This document shows, piece after piece, positions 1 through 7,317 of a stretch of DNA of 64,000 nucleotides (within the stretch, counting starts at the first letter, position 1; every line of letters starts with the position of its first letter). This DNA is from Rhodococcus sp. OK519 (GTDB taxonomy: Bacteria > Actinomycetota > Actinomycetes > Mycobacteriales > Mycobacteriaceae). The notes below the pieces were generated by a model that saw only the letters and a list, made by a program, of their open reading frames with translations, made no database searches and was not told the origin of the DNA. The DNA lies in the NCBI RefSeq assembly GCF_003051005.1, contig NZ_QAOW01000008.1, positions 1-64,000 of the forward strand, given 5' to 3'. Position numbers and translations under genes: made by a program.

Positions 1-2
1 GC

Positions 3-1037
3 GCGGTCATCGGTGCGGCCATCATGCAGTTCGGCCCCAACCAGTCGACCGCGTTCCAGGAGTACTCGCTGCTGTTCTACGGCGGCTTCCTGATCCTCGG
101 CGGCGTGCTGCTCTCGGGCGGTCTGACCAAGGTGTTCCGCTCGCTGGCGACCAGGATCGACCGCAAGGCGGGCATCGGGGCGATGGAGCGGCCGGCGCCG
201 CGGGATCCGAACGAGGTGCCCGTCGTGGCGCCGATCGCCGGATCAACACTCGAGGTCGACGGGATCTCGAAGGCGTTCGGTGGCAACCAGGCCCTGAGGT
301 CGGCGACGCTGCGCGCCGAGCCGGGACAGGTGACCGCGCTGATCGGCCCCAACGGTTCGGGCAAGACGACGATGCTGAACATGATCTGCGGCTTCTACAC
401 CGCGGACGCGGGACGGATCGTCATCGGCAGCACCGAGGTTCAGACGTTCTCGTCGCACCGCGTTGCACGTGAGGGCGTGGCCCGCACGTTCCAGACGCCG
501 AACATCCCCGAGAACGTCACCGTGCTCGAGGCTGTCGCGTCGGGCCGGTACATGACCAACCGTGCCTCGATGATCTCCGCGATCCTCCGGCTGCCGAACT
601 TCCGCAAGGTCGCCAAGGCGGACATCGCCGAGGCCCAGCGGGTTCTCGAACTCGTCGGAATGTCGCACCTGCAGGGCGAGGTCGCCACCTCGCTGCCGCT
701 GGGTATGCGGCGCATGCTCGAGGTCGCGCGTGCCGTGATCGCCGAGCCGCGTGTGCTGCTGCTCGACGAGATCGCGTCCGGCATGGACGAGGACGAACTG
801 GTGCGGCTGTCGGTGCTCATCCGGGCACTGCGCGACGCCGGGGCCACGGTCCTGCTGGTGGAGCACAACTTCCGACTGGTCCTCTCGCTCGCCGACACCA
901 TCGTCGTGCTGGCGCAGGGGCAGGTCATCGCGTCCGGGCCGCCCGAGGAGATCGAGCATCACCCGCGGGTGCTCAGCGAGTACCTCGGTGTCGATCCCGA
1001 CAGCGGAACGGGCGTCGAGCTGGAGAAGGTGGAGTGA
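3..1037 (+). CDS. Branched-chain amino-acid-type ABC transporter, permease-ATPase fusion (5' end outside window)
   Basis: The reading frame is open to the left edge, so the gene starts upstream. The first ~45 codons (from AVIGAAIMQFG) are hydrophobic and read like the last membrane segment of a LivM-type permease. A linker follows, then a LivG-type ATPase domain from about base 246. That domain shows Walker A GPNGSGKTT (near 344-370), Walker B VLLLDE followed by IASGMDEDE, and the switch His in LLVEHNF. The ABC signature is unusual: LPLGMRR stands where LSGGQ or LSYGQ is expected. It overlaps the LivF-like gene by 1-4 bp. Family knowledge: such systems import branched-chain amino acids, amides, urea or aromatic acids; the substrate cannot be told from this fragment. 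The fusion call depends on sequence left of the window. Confidence 0.85.
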   Translation, partial: AVIGAAIMQFGPNQSTAFQEYSLLFYGGFLILGGVLLSGGLTKVFRSLATRIDRKAGIGAMERPAPRDPNEVPVVAPIAGSTLEVDGISKAFGGNQALRSATLRAEPGQVTALIGPNGSGKTTMLNMICGFYTADAGRIVIGSTEVQTFSSHRVAREGVARTFQTPNIPENVTVLEAVASGRYMTNRASMISAILRLPNFRKVAKADIAEAQRVLELVGMSHLQGEVATSLPLGMRRMLEVARAVIAEPRVLLLDEIASGMDEDELVRLSVLIRALRDAGATVLLVEHNFRLVLSLADTIVVLAQGQVIASGPPEEIEHHPRVLSEYLGVDPDSGTGVELEKVE

Positions 1038-1756
1038 TGGAACCGGTTCTGAGCGTTCGGAATCTGCAGTCCGGTTACGGTGACCTGCGCGTGGTCTGGG
1101 ACGTCTCGTTCGACGTGTACCCGGGCCAGGTGACGGCGCTGCTCGGGCGCAACGGTGCCGGTAAGACCAGCACCCTGCGTGCCATCTCGGGCCTGAACAA
1201 GGTGCACGGCGGCAGCATCGAGATGGACGGCCAGGACATCTCCGGTGTCGCCGCGCACCAGCGGGTGCGTCGCGGTATGGCGTATGTGCAGGAGGGCAAG
1301 CGGGTCTTCCACAAGCAGACCATCGAGCAGAACCTGCTGCTCGGCGGCTACACCCGGAAGATGCGGCGCGGTGCTCTGGGCCCCGACGTCGAGCGCATCT
1401 ACGAGATGTTCCCGATCCTCGGTGAGAAGCGGAACCTGTTGGCGGGCTCGATGTCCGGTGGCCAGCAGCAGATGCTGGCGATCGGCGCGGCACTGATGTC
1501 GAACCCGCGGCTGCTGCTGCTCGACGAGCCGTCGGGCGGTCTGGCCCCGGTCATCGTCAACGAGGTGATGGAACGCGTGCAGCTTCTCAAGGAGACCGGC
1601 CTGGCCGTGCTCCTCGTCGAGCAGGCCGTCGAGGCGGCCATGAGCGTCGCCGACCACGTCACCGTCCTCGACATCGGCAAGGTCGTCATGGATTCGCCGG
1701 CGTCGGAGATCGACGACATCGCGGTCCTCAAGGACGCGTACTTCGGGCGCGTCTGA
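1037..1756 (+). CDS. ABC transporter ATP-binding protein, LivF-like
   Basis: The second ATPase of the importer, about 240 residues and normal in length for LivF. It carries Walker A GRNGAGKTS, the LivF hallmark EGKRVF, an intact signature MSGGQQQM, Walker B LLLLDEPSGG and switch His-equivalent LLVEQAVE. The ATG at 1037 overlaps the upstream TGA by one base (TGATG), so the two genes are translationally coupled. A GTG at 1034 is an equally possible start that adds one residue. A strong hairpin follows the stop, so this is probably the last gene of the operon. Substrate unknown. Confidence 0.9.
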   Translation: MEPVLSVRNLQSGYGDLRVVWDVSFDVYPGQVTALLGRNGAGKTSTLRAISGLNKVHGGSIEMDGQDISGVAAHQRVRRGMAYVQEGKRVFHKQTIEQNLLLGGYTRKMRRGALGPDVERIYEMFPILGEKRNLLAGSMSGGQQQMLAIGAALMSNPRLLLLDEPSGGLAPVIVNEVMERVQLLKETGLAVLLVEQAVEAAMSVADHVTVLDIGKVVMDSPASEIDDIAVLKDAYFGRV

Positions 1757-1759
1757 CAC

Positions 1760-1827
1760 ACACCGTCGAACGGGAGTTCACGGCACGCTTCGCTCGCGAA
1801 ACCGTGCCGCGGGCTCCCGTTCGGTGT
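1760..1827 (+). terminator. Strong hairpin after the ABC importer operon
   Basis: A long imperfect inverted repeat starts three bases after the LivF-like stop codon. The left arm at 1760-1787 pairs with the right arm at 1803-1827, including CGAACGGGAG with CTCCCGTTCG and CGGCACG with CGTGCCG. No U-run follows, as is common in high-GC actinobacteria. Likely an intrinsic terminator. Confidence 0.6.
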
Positions 1828-2229
1828 TTCACGGTCAGGAACAAGAGAGGGAACACATCAGCGATGGGGGAGCAACGCTGGACTCGGGTTATGAAAGGCG
1901 TCGGCAGCATCTACATCTCTTTCCCTGCTTGCCAGCTGACGCCAGAGGCGGCGAAGGCCCCGCACCAAGGGGTAGCGCGGGGTCCTCGCCGCCTCTGCGG
2001 CACAGCGCGTTCAACGTATCCCACCGGAGGGATGCGCTCGAATCCGCGCTGACAAAACGCATCATGGTGAGCATCGACTCATCGTCGCGTCCCTCCGGTT
2101 CTGCCCCGCCACCGCGATCCGCCCAAATCACTCCGCGACCGTCATCAGCCCGGACCGTATCCCCCGTGATAGCACCGTCTTATCCGGTAGTCATTCGGTT
2201 TTGGGTAGCAGGCTACCTGGAGGAGCCGA
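1828..2229. other. Gene-free stretch with hairpins
   Basis: No convincing gene lies in this ~400-bp gap; open frames on both strands lack family character and plausible ribosome sites. It holds a large imperfect hairpin at 1943-1997 (arms CAGAGGCGGCGA and TCGCCGCCTCTG with inner CCCCGC/GCGGGG), a short palindrome GGTAGC-AG-GCTACC at 2204-2217, and AGGAGCC-GACTA-GGCTCCT at 2221-2239. The start of a mosaic region is the simplest reading. Confidence 0.5.
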
Positions 2230-3012
2230 CTAGGCTCCTAATGATCGCCACAATCGCAGATCGTCGCCGTTCAGCGGCGGATCGTGCTCCCGCCATCCAC
2301 GGGTAGGGCGACACCAGTGACGTAGGGGGATCTGGGTGGTGCGCAGCCAAGCGTGGACCGCGGGGTACAGCTGTCGATTGGTTGCATAGTCGGCGAACAG
2401 ATCGAGCTGAGCGCGATCGACTCCCGGGCGACTCAGTAGTGCGAGGTCGTGCTCCCAGGCATCGGGGTCAATGGTGGTCTCGTCGACGACCCCGTGCTTG
2501 TACTGCCATTCGACCGCCTCTCGGGCGAGGGCCGGACGTAGTGCCCTTTCGTTCTCGTCGGACCGGTCGGCGCCGTACGTCCAGATCGGTTCCCAGAATG
2601 CCGGTACGAAGCCTTCCTCGTACGCGTTGCCGTTCTGCGAGATCACGGCCTCGACGGACAACGGGGCGGCCAGCGCCAAGCGCCATGCGATCGGTGCGCC
2701 GTAATCCTGCACGTACACCGTGTACTTCGCGATGCCGAGTTCCGCGAGGAAGCGCCGCGTCACGTCCGCAAGAGACTCGAAGGTGTACTCGAAGTCATCG
2801 GCGGAGGGGGCGGACGAGCGACCGAAACCGATGTGGTCGGGAGCAATGACCCGGTACCTGTCCGCCAGGGCCGGAATGAGATGCCGAAACATGTGCGAGC
2901 TGGTCGGATAGCCGTGCAACAGGAGGAGAACGGGCGCGTCTTCGGGTCCGGACTCGCGGTAGAAGACCTCGTAGCCCTCGACAGAGACGGTGTGGTGGCG
3001 CACAACAGGCAT
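2230..3012 (-). pseudogene. Alpha/beta hydrolase (haloalkane dehalogenase/epoxide hydrolase type), 3' end replaced by an SDR tail
   Basis: Residues 1 to about 229 form a good alpha/beta hydrolase. They show the oxyanion motif HGYPTSS (33-39) and the nucleophile motif VQDYGAP with Asp103, as in haloalkane dehalogenases and epoxide hydrolases. After TTQIPL (near base 2325) the match stops, just where homologues enter the strand leading to the catalytic acid and the C-terminal His. The remaining ~31 residues are basic nonsense, because the DNA there encodes an SDR C-terminus in another frame. The protein therefore lacks its catalytic His and is probably inactive. The ATG at 3012 is chosen because the upstream extension is not family-like. 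It is divergent from the CGNR regulator gene, with a palindromic operator-like site between them. Confidence 0.75.
2271..2324 (-). pseudogene. C-terminal remnant of a short-chain dehydrogenase (SDR)
   Basis: In the frame ending at the TGA 2271-2273 the minus strand reads YVTGVALPVDGGSTIRR. This is a textbook end of a classical SDR (YxTG...l.vDGG). No SDR sequence continues upstream: beyond base ~2325 the DNA is the truncated hydrolase, in a different frame. The fragment marks a deletion or recombination point and is not a gene by itself. Confidence 0.75.
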
Positions 3013-3020
3013 GACTAACC

Positions 3021-3046
3021 CCTTAACTGAATTTAACTGGTTAAGG
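3021..3046. promoter_or_regulatory. Palindromic operator candidate between hydrolase and CGNR regulator genes
   Basis: CCTTAAC at 3021-3027 and GTTAAGG at 3040-3046 are exact inverted arms 12 bp apart. TTAACTG also occurs twice in direct orientation (from 3023 and 3033). The AT-rich site lies 9 bp upstream of the hydrolase start, in the divergent promoter region, so binding by the neighbouring CGNR regulator is a natural inference. Confidence 0.5.
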
Positions 3047-3070
3047 CGACGGTAGCATGGGGAGTGCCCG

Positions 3071-3601
3071 GTGGCGGCCGGGCGGCGAGACGAAAGGGTG
3101 CAGGTGATTCGGGACGAGGATCTGTTGTTGGCGCTCCTGAACAGTGCGCCGATCATCGACGGCAAGCAGACCGACAGCCTGGAGGGTGCGGCCGGCGCAG
3201 AATTCGCCCACCGATTCGGCGGAACCGGCTCGAAGGCCGAGATCGCGCACCTTCAGCGAGTGCGCGACGCCTTGCATGAGGTTGTTCGCGAGCAGGCCGA
3301 CCCTGGTACCGACCTCGGGCCACTGATCGGCGGAGCGATCCTCACACCCGAGGTCACACCCGGTGGAATCCGATGGGAGCTACAAGCCCCCGCAACCGAG
3401 AGGCTCGCGGTCCGTGCAGCAATGGCCTGGTCCGACGTCACGAGGGAGATGCCCGGACGACTCCGCCCCTGCGCCAATACCGAATGCAATCTCTTCCTCA
3501 TCGACCACAGTCGCCCCGGCAGCGCCAAGTGGTGCTCCATGGCAGCCTGCGGAAATCGAATGAAGGTGCGCACGCACGCACACCGCAGACGAGATCGGTA
3601 G
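3071..3601 (+). CDS. CGNR zinc-finger transcriptional regulator (ABATE-type)
   Basis: 176 residues from the GTG at 3071, with GGGGAG six bases upstream. A second GTG at 3104, behind GAAAGGG, would give 165 residues. The N-terminal region fits the ABATE domain (a proposed stress/ligand-sensing fold). The C-terminus holds the CGNR zinc-finger signature: Cys134, Cys139, Cys155 and Cys160, with WCSM and CGNR, followed by a basic tail. Family role: probable transcriptional regulators, few studied. The gene is divergent from the truncated hydrolase, so it probably once controlled that gene and itself; its target now appears broken. Confidence 0.85.
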   Translation: MAAGRRDERVQVIRDEDLLLALLNSAPIIDGKQTDSLEGAAGAEFAHRFGGTGSKAEIAHLQRVRDALHEVVREQADPGTDLGPLIGGAILTPEVTPGGIRWELQAPATERLAVRAAMAWSDVTREMPGRLRPCANTECNLFLIDHSRPGSAKWCSMAACGNRMKVRTHAHRRRDR

Positions 3602-3804
3602 CACCCCTCCGAGTCGTGGGAGCAATCAGTCTCGGCGAACAGTCACGCGAATCACGGTGGTCAGTAACTGTTTCGACATCCGGAACCCAAGCCGGGGGGT
3701 CGCCCACGGAGGGCCTGGGCCGCGCCACGAAACGTCAAGTCTCACTACGCACTTCGGATGGTCAACTCGCTACTCAGCACTCACGGCAACAATGCCGCCG
3801 CTGC

Positions 3805-4263
3805 TCAGACACTGGGCTCGTCGTATGCGGATCGGTGCGCGAGGACCTGCTGCATATGGTCTTGTGCCCAACTTCTGAGGCCACGTGTCATTTCGTGCAG
3901 CGAGAGTCCGAGGTCGGTCAGTTCGTAGGAAACGCTGACCGGGACAGTTGGCGTCACGGTGCGGGTGATCATGCCGTCACGCTCGAGTGCCCGCAAGGTC
4001 TGCGTCAGCATCTTCTGACTGACCCCTGCCAGCAAGCGCGCAATCTCGGAGTAGCGCATTGCCTTTGCCGTTCCCGCCGCACCGTCCGTTGCGGCACCAG
4101 GATCGGACGTCTCGCCGCCGAGCGCACACAGGACGAGGACCACCCACTTGTCGGAGATTCGTTCGAGCAGTTGGCGACTCGGGCACTGTGCCAGGAAGGC
4201 GTTGTACTCCATCTTGTCCAGAACTCGCTTCTGAGCCGCACTCGTCGTCGCCACTTCTGCCAC
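3805..4263 (-). CDS. HxlR-family winged-helix transcriptional regulator
   Basis: 152 residues. It carries the HxlR signature: Cys27 followed by LLERISDKW (DKW 38-40), then a winged-helix domain with MRYSEIARLLAGVSQKMLTQTLRALERDGMI in two adjoining parts, and a C-terminal helical segment. HxlR members with the conserved Cys often sense quinones, aldehydes or disulfide stress. An insert rich in Gly/Ala (about residues 51-66) lengthens the loop before the recognition region. It is divergent from the aldo-keto reductase at 4377, so control of that gene, for example in response to a reactive carbonyl, is the likely role. Confidence 0.85.
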   Translation of the reverse strand: MAEVATTSAAQKRVLDKMEYNAFLAQCPSRQLLERISDKWVVLVLCALGGETSDPGAATDGAAGTAKAMRYSEIARLLAGVSQKMLTQTLRALERDGMITRTVTPTVPVSVSYELTDLGLSLHEMTRGLRSWAQDHMQQVLAHRSAYDEPSV

Positions 4264-4334
4264 ACCTTCCCTCGAGTAAGTTACGCACTTTCAGGTGCCT
4301 ATTTCCCTACGGGAAGCGGCTCCCCAATGATGGT

Positions 4335-4363
4335 CTCAGGTAGCGACAAGCGCTACCCCTGAG
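4335..4363. promoter_or_regulatory. Inverted repeat upstream of the aldo-keto reductase
   Basis: GGTAGCG-ACAAG-CGCTACC (4339-4357) is a perfect 7-bp dyad. Partly matching outer arms CTCAG and CTGAG extend it to 4335-4363. It sits 13 bp before the aldo-keto reductase start and between the divergent HxlR and reductase genes. It is most likely an HxlR-type operator; a 5'-UTR hairpin is the alternative. Confidence 0.5.
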
Positions 4364-4376
4364 CAAGGGGACCACG

Positions 4377-5249
4377 ATGGAAACACCCACCGCTTCACTT
4401 CCGGGCGGCACTTGGACGCTCGGCGACTCTCCCGTCACCAGGTTCGGCTACGGGGCGATGCAGCTGACCGGCCCTTGGGCGATGGGGCCCCCGGCCGACC
4501 GGGACGGCGCTCTGACCGTGCTCCGCGAGGCCGTCGAAGCCGGGATCACTCACATCGACACCAGCAACGCCTACGGCCCCGGAGTGACCAACGAGCTGAT
4601 CGCCGAAGCGCTGCGCCCCTACCCCGAATCACTGCTCGTCGCCACCAAGGTCGGAGCCAACCGTGACGCGCAGGGCGGGTGGCCCACTGCCCGTCGACCC
4701 GAAGACCTCCGCACGCAGGTCCGAGAAAACCTCCGGTCCCTCGGGGTCGAGACGCTCGACCTCGTCAACATGCGCATGGGAGACGCAACCGGAACTCAAT
4801 CCGGTTCCCTCGCCGAAGCATTCGGAACACTCGCCGAACTCCAGACAGAAGGCCTGATCCGACACCTCGGGGTCAGCAACGTCACCCCCGAGCAGGTGGA
4901 CGAAGCCCGGGCCATCGCCCCGATCGTGTGCGTGCAGAACATGTACAACCTCGCGCACCGCCACGACGACGCCCTCATCGACCAGCTCGCCGCGCAAGGC
5001 ATCGCTTACGTCCCGTTCTTTCCACTGGGCGGCTTCACACCACTGCAGTCCGAAACGCTCTCCGCGGTAGCCGAACAGCTCGAGGCAGCACCGATGTCGG
5101 TGGCACTCGCATGGCTTCTGCAGCGCTCCCCGAACATCCTGCTCATCCCCGGCACCTCGTCGACCGCACACCTACGCCAGAACATCGCCGGCGCCGCACT
5201 GACTCTCCCCGAAGCGTCCGTAGCCGAACTCGACAGGATCGGCGGCTGA
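4377..5249 (+). CDS. Aldo/keto reductase
   Basis: 290 residues, a full-length single TIM-barrel AKR. Visible features are the N-terminal GYGAMQLTG, active-site Asp61 and Tyr66 in DTSNAYGPG, Lys91 in ATKVGAN, HLGVSN on the sixth strand, and a cofactor-binding end with LIPGTSS for NADPH. The catalytic His position (usually LxxxH after DLV) reads DLVNMRMGD, so His is replaced. This is seen in some AKRs and may alter chemistry or substrate range. The gene starts about 110 bp from the divergent HxlR gene. It probably reduces an aldehyde or ketone with NADPH; the substrate is unknown. Confidence 0.88.
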   Translation: METPTASLPGGTWTLGDSPVTRFGYGAMQLTGPWAMGPPADRDGALTVLREAVEAGITHIDTSNAYGPGVTNELIAEALRPYPESLLVATKVGANRDAQGGWPTARRPEDLRTQVRENLRSLGVETLDLVNMRMGDATGTQSGSLAEAFGTLAELQTEGLIRHLGVSNVTPEQVDEARAIAPIVCVQNMYNLAHRHDDALIDQLAAQGIAYVPFFPLGGFTPLQSETLSAVAEQLEAAPMSVALAWLLQRSPNILLIPGTSSTAHLRQNIAGAALTLPEASVAELDRIGG

Positions 5250-5374
5250 CACCCGCCGCGAGGATCCAGAGGGGACGGAGCGCCTCGAAGCCGAGGCCCG
5301 CATCGAATGCGGTACCTGACACGGTCGAGAGTCCTGCGCAAGCCGAGCCGACTTTTGGACACGTAAGTACATAA

Positions 5375-5381
5375 TTGTGTA
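5375..5381 (+). promoter_or_regulatory. TTGTGTA element at the TetR gene, also found before the MFS gene
   Basis: TTGTGTA lies just before the TetR GTG start, downstream of ACGTAAGTACATAA. The same heptamer occurs inverted (TACACAA) about 30 bp before the MFS start, within TTGTACTTTGAAATACACAA. The shared element in both leaders suggests a common operator for the TetR protein. Confidence 0.35.
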
Positions 5382-5392
5382 GTGTTGCGGGC

Positions 5393-5995
5393 GTGGGTAG
5401 ACCGAGAGAGTTCGACGAGGTGGCGGTCCTGGATGCCTCCGTCGAACAGTTCCGCGTACACGGGTTCGCAGACACCTCCACGGAGCAACTGTGCGCCGCC
5501 GCCGGCGTGCGCCGGAGCAGCCTCTACAACACCTTCACCTCGAAGGACGAGCTGTTCATCCGCTCCCTGGAACGAAGCGTCTCGGTTGCCAGGGAGCAGC
5601 AGGAAGCGATCCTGACAGACGCCGAACTGTCAGGAGCCGAACGCCTCTCGGCTCTATTTGCTCTCGTCTTGGACGAGGAGACTGACGCCAGGAACAATGG
5701 GCACGCTGCGGGTTGCATGATTGTGAGTTCGCGCATGGCACCGGACCTCGGGGCCCGCGAGCCCCGAGTGAAGCACATCCTCGACCGCTTCCTCGATGAC
5801 CAGCTCTCCCTCGTAACGGACGCAGTGAGGGCGGGGCGGCTCGATGGCACCCTGCGGGCGGAGGTGGCGCCGAATGAGGCTGCTCTCATGGTGGTGTCGG
5901 CGATCTCCGGGATACGCGTTCTCGCGCAGTCCGGCACCCTGCCCGCCGCACTGCGCAAGGTTGCGAATCTGAACCTCGACTCCTTGAGGGCATAA
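5393..5995 (+). CDS. TetR/AcrR-family transcriptional regulator
   Basis: About 200 residues. The GTG at 5393 is chosen because it begins GRPREFDE, the usual TetR N-terminus; longer readings from a TTG at 5375 run through the likely operator. The helix-turn-helix is STEQLCAAAGVRRSSLYNTF followed by KDELF. The C-terminal ligand domain resembles the TetR_C subgroup that controls efflux pumps and quinone or aldehyde responses, with Cys in AAGCMIV. It lies 83 bp upstream of an MFS exporter on the same strand, a common regulator-exporter pair. Confidence 0.88.
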   Translation: MGRPREFDEVAVLDASVEQFRVHGFADTSTEQLCAAAGVRRSSLYNTFTSKDELFIRSLERSVSVAREQQEAILTDAELSGAERLSALFALVLDEETDARNNGHAAGCMIVSSRMAPDLGAREPRVKHILDRFLDDQLSLVTDAVRAGRLDGTLRAEVAPNEAALMVVSAISGIRVLAQSGTLPAALRKVANLNLDSLRA

Positions 5996-6078
5996 GCGTT
6001 GGCGGACAACGCACTCGACTTTCGCCGAGTTTTGTACTTTGAAATACACAAGCGGCTTTCGACCACCGAAGGAATCCG

Positions 6079-7272
6079 ATGAAGAAACACCTGTACCTAC
6101 TGATGTTGACCATGATCATCGTGGTCTCGAGTGAGCTGCAAGTGCCCGCGATGATGTCAGAAATGGCCCACGACCTCGGGGTGGACACAGGAAAGATCGG
6201 CCTGCTTGTCTCGATCTTCGCCCTAGGCATGGCACTCGGCGGGCCGGTGATCGCCTATGCTCTGCGGCACCGCCCGCCCAAGCAAGCACTGCTCACCGTG
6301 GTCGCCGCCTACGCGGTCCCCGAGATGCTCGTCCCCGCCGTGCACGAGTACTGGTGGGTGGTACTGATGCGCATCGTGACCGGTTGCCTCGCGGGGGCGG
6401 CGGTGGGACTGTCGATCGTCTACGCCACCAGGCTTGCACCGAGTGCGGACAAAATCGGCGAGTCCGTCTCAATTGTGCTGAGCGGCATCATGGTCGGCAC
6501 GGTGGTAGGGCTTCCTGTCTCCCACTTCATCGCCGGCCGCTGGAACTGGCAGGCCACTTTCTACATTCTCGGCGCCGCAGCTCTTGCCGTGTTCGTCGTG
6601 AGCCTCCTCGCGCTCGCCCCGAGAAGCGCCGCCACCGCGGACGACAGCGCACAGGACGTGCGCAACCTTCGTCTCCCCCAGCTGTGGTCGCGCTACCTCG
6701 TGAGCTTCCTGACCATCGGTGCCGCATACGCGGCGTTCTCCTACTTCACGCCGCTCCTGGAAGAAGGCGCCGGGTTCGGCGCAGACACGACGACGCTGAT
6801 ACTTCTCGCGTACGGACTCTGCTCACTCGTCGGCAATCTGATCGTCGGGAAGCTGGCAGACAAGCACGCCGTCGGCGTTCTGCGATTCGGCCACGCCCTG
6901 CTCTTCGTCTCGCTGGGCGTACTCGCACTCGCAGGACAGATTCAGCCCCTGGTCCTCATCATGGTGCTTGTCGTCGGGCTCGCCGGGGTCACGATGAACC
7001 CGCCGCTGGTAACCCGCGTCGTGGAGATCGGGGGCACGGGAAACCTGGTGAGCACCTTCCACACGTCGGTCATCACCCTGGGCATCACGGTCGGGACCGC
7101 GGTGAGCGCGTTCGCGATCAGCATCTTCGGAAACGACCCCGCGGTCGCCATGTGGACCGGCAGCACGTTCGCGCTCCTGGCTGCAGTCACACTCGCCCTA
7201 CAGAAGGACCGCAAGCGGACCGGGAACACCGAACTTGGTCAGCCGCCCGCGGCGAAGGTCCGTGTCAGCTGA
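6079..7272 (+). CDS. MFS transporter, DHA1-type drug exporter
   Basis: 397 residues with 12 predicted membrane segments and the AraJ/Cmx-like layout. The N-terminus (MKKHLYLLMLTMIIVV) enters the first helix directly. A degenerate motif A appears as KQALLTVVAAY after the loop between helices 2 and 3, and a second copy as GKLADKHAVGVLRFG. It exports small toxic molecules by proton antiport (family knowledge); the substrate is unknown. It probably forms a unit with the TetR gene just upstream. Confidence 0.85.
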   Translation: MKKHLYLLMLTMIIVVSSELQVPAMMSEMAHDLGVDTGKIGLLVSIFALGMALGGPVIAYALRHRPPKQALLTVVAAYAVPEMLVPAVHEYWWVVLMRIVTGCLAGAAVGLSIVYATRLAPSADKIGESVSIVLSGIMVGTVVGLPVSHFIAGRWNWQATFYILGAAALAVFVVSLLALAPRSAATADDSAQDVRNLRLPQLWSRYLVSFLTIGAAYAAFSYFTPLLEEGAGFGADTTTLILLAYGLCSLVGNLIVGKLADKHAVGVLRFGHALLFVSLGVLALAGQIQPLVLIMVLVVGLAGVTMNPPLVTRVVEIGGTGNLVSTFHTSVITLGITVGTAVSAFAISIFGNDPAVAMWTGSTFALLAAVTLALQKDRKRTGNTELGQPPAAKVRVS

Positions 7273-7317
7273 ATCGGCAGAGCCGGAGTAGCAATCCGGA
7301 GGGTTTCAGTCGCCGGA

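Noticed and set aside
1824-2306. Plus-strand 160-codon frame after the ABC genes
   Set aside because: Low-complexity Arg/Pro/Ser sequence that runs through hairpins and antisense of the SDR remnant, with no ribosome site or family character.
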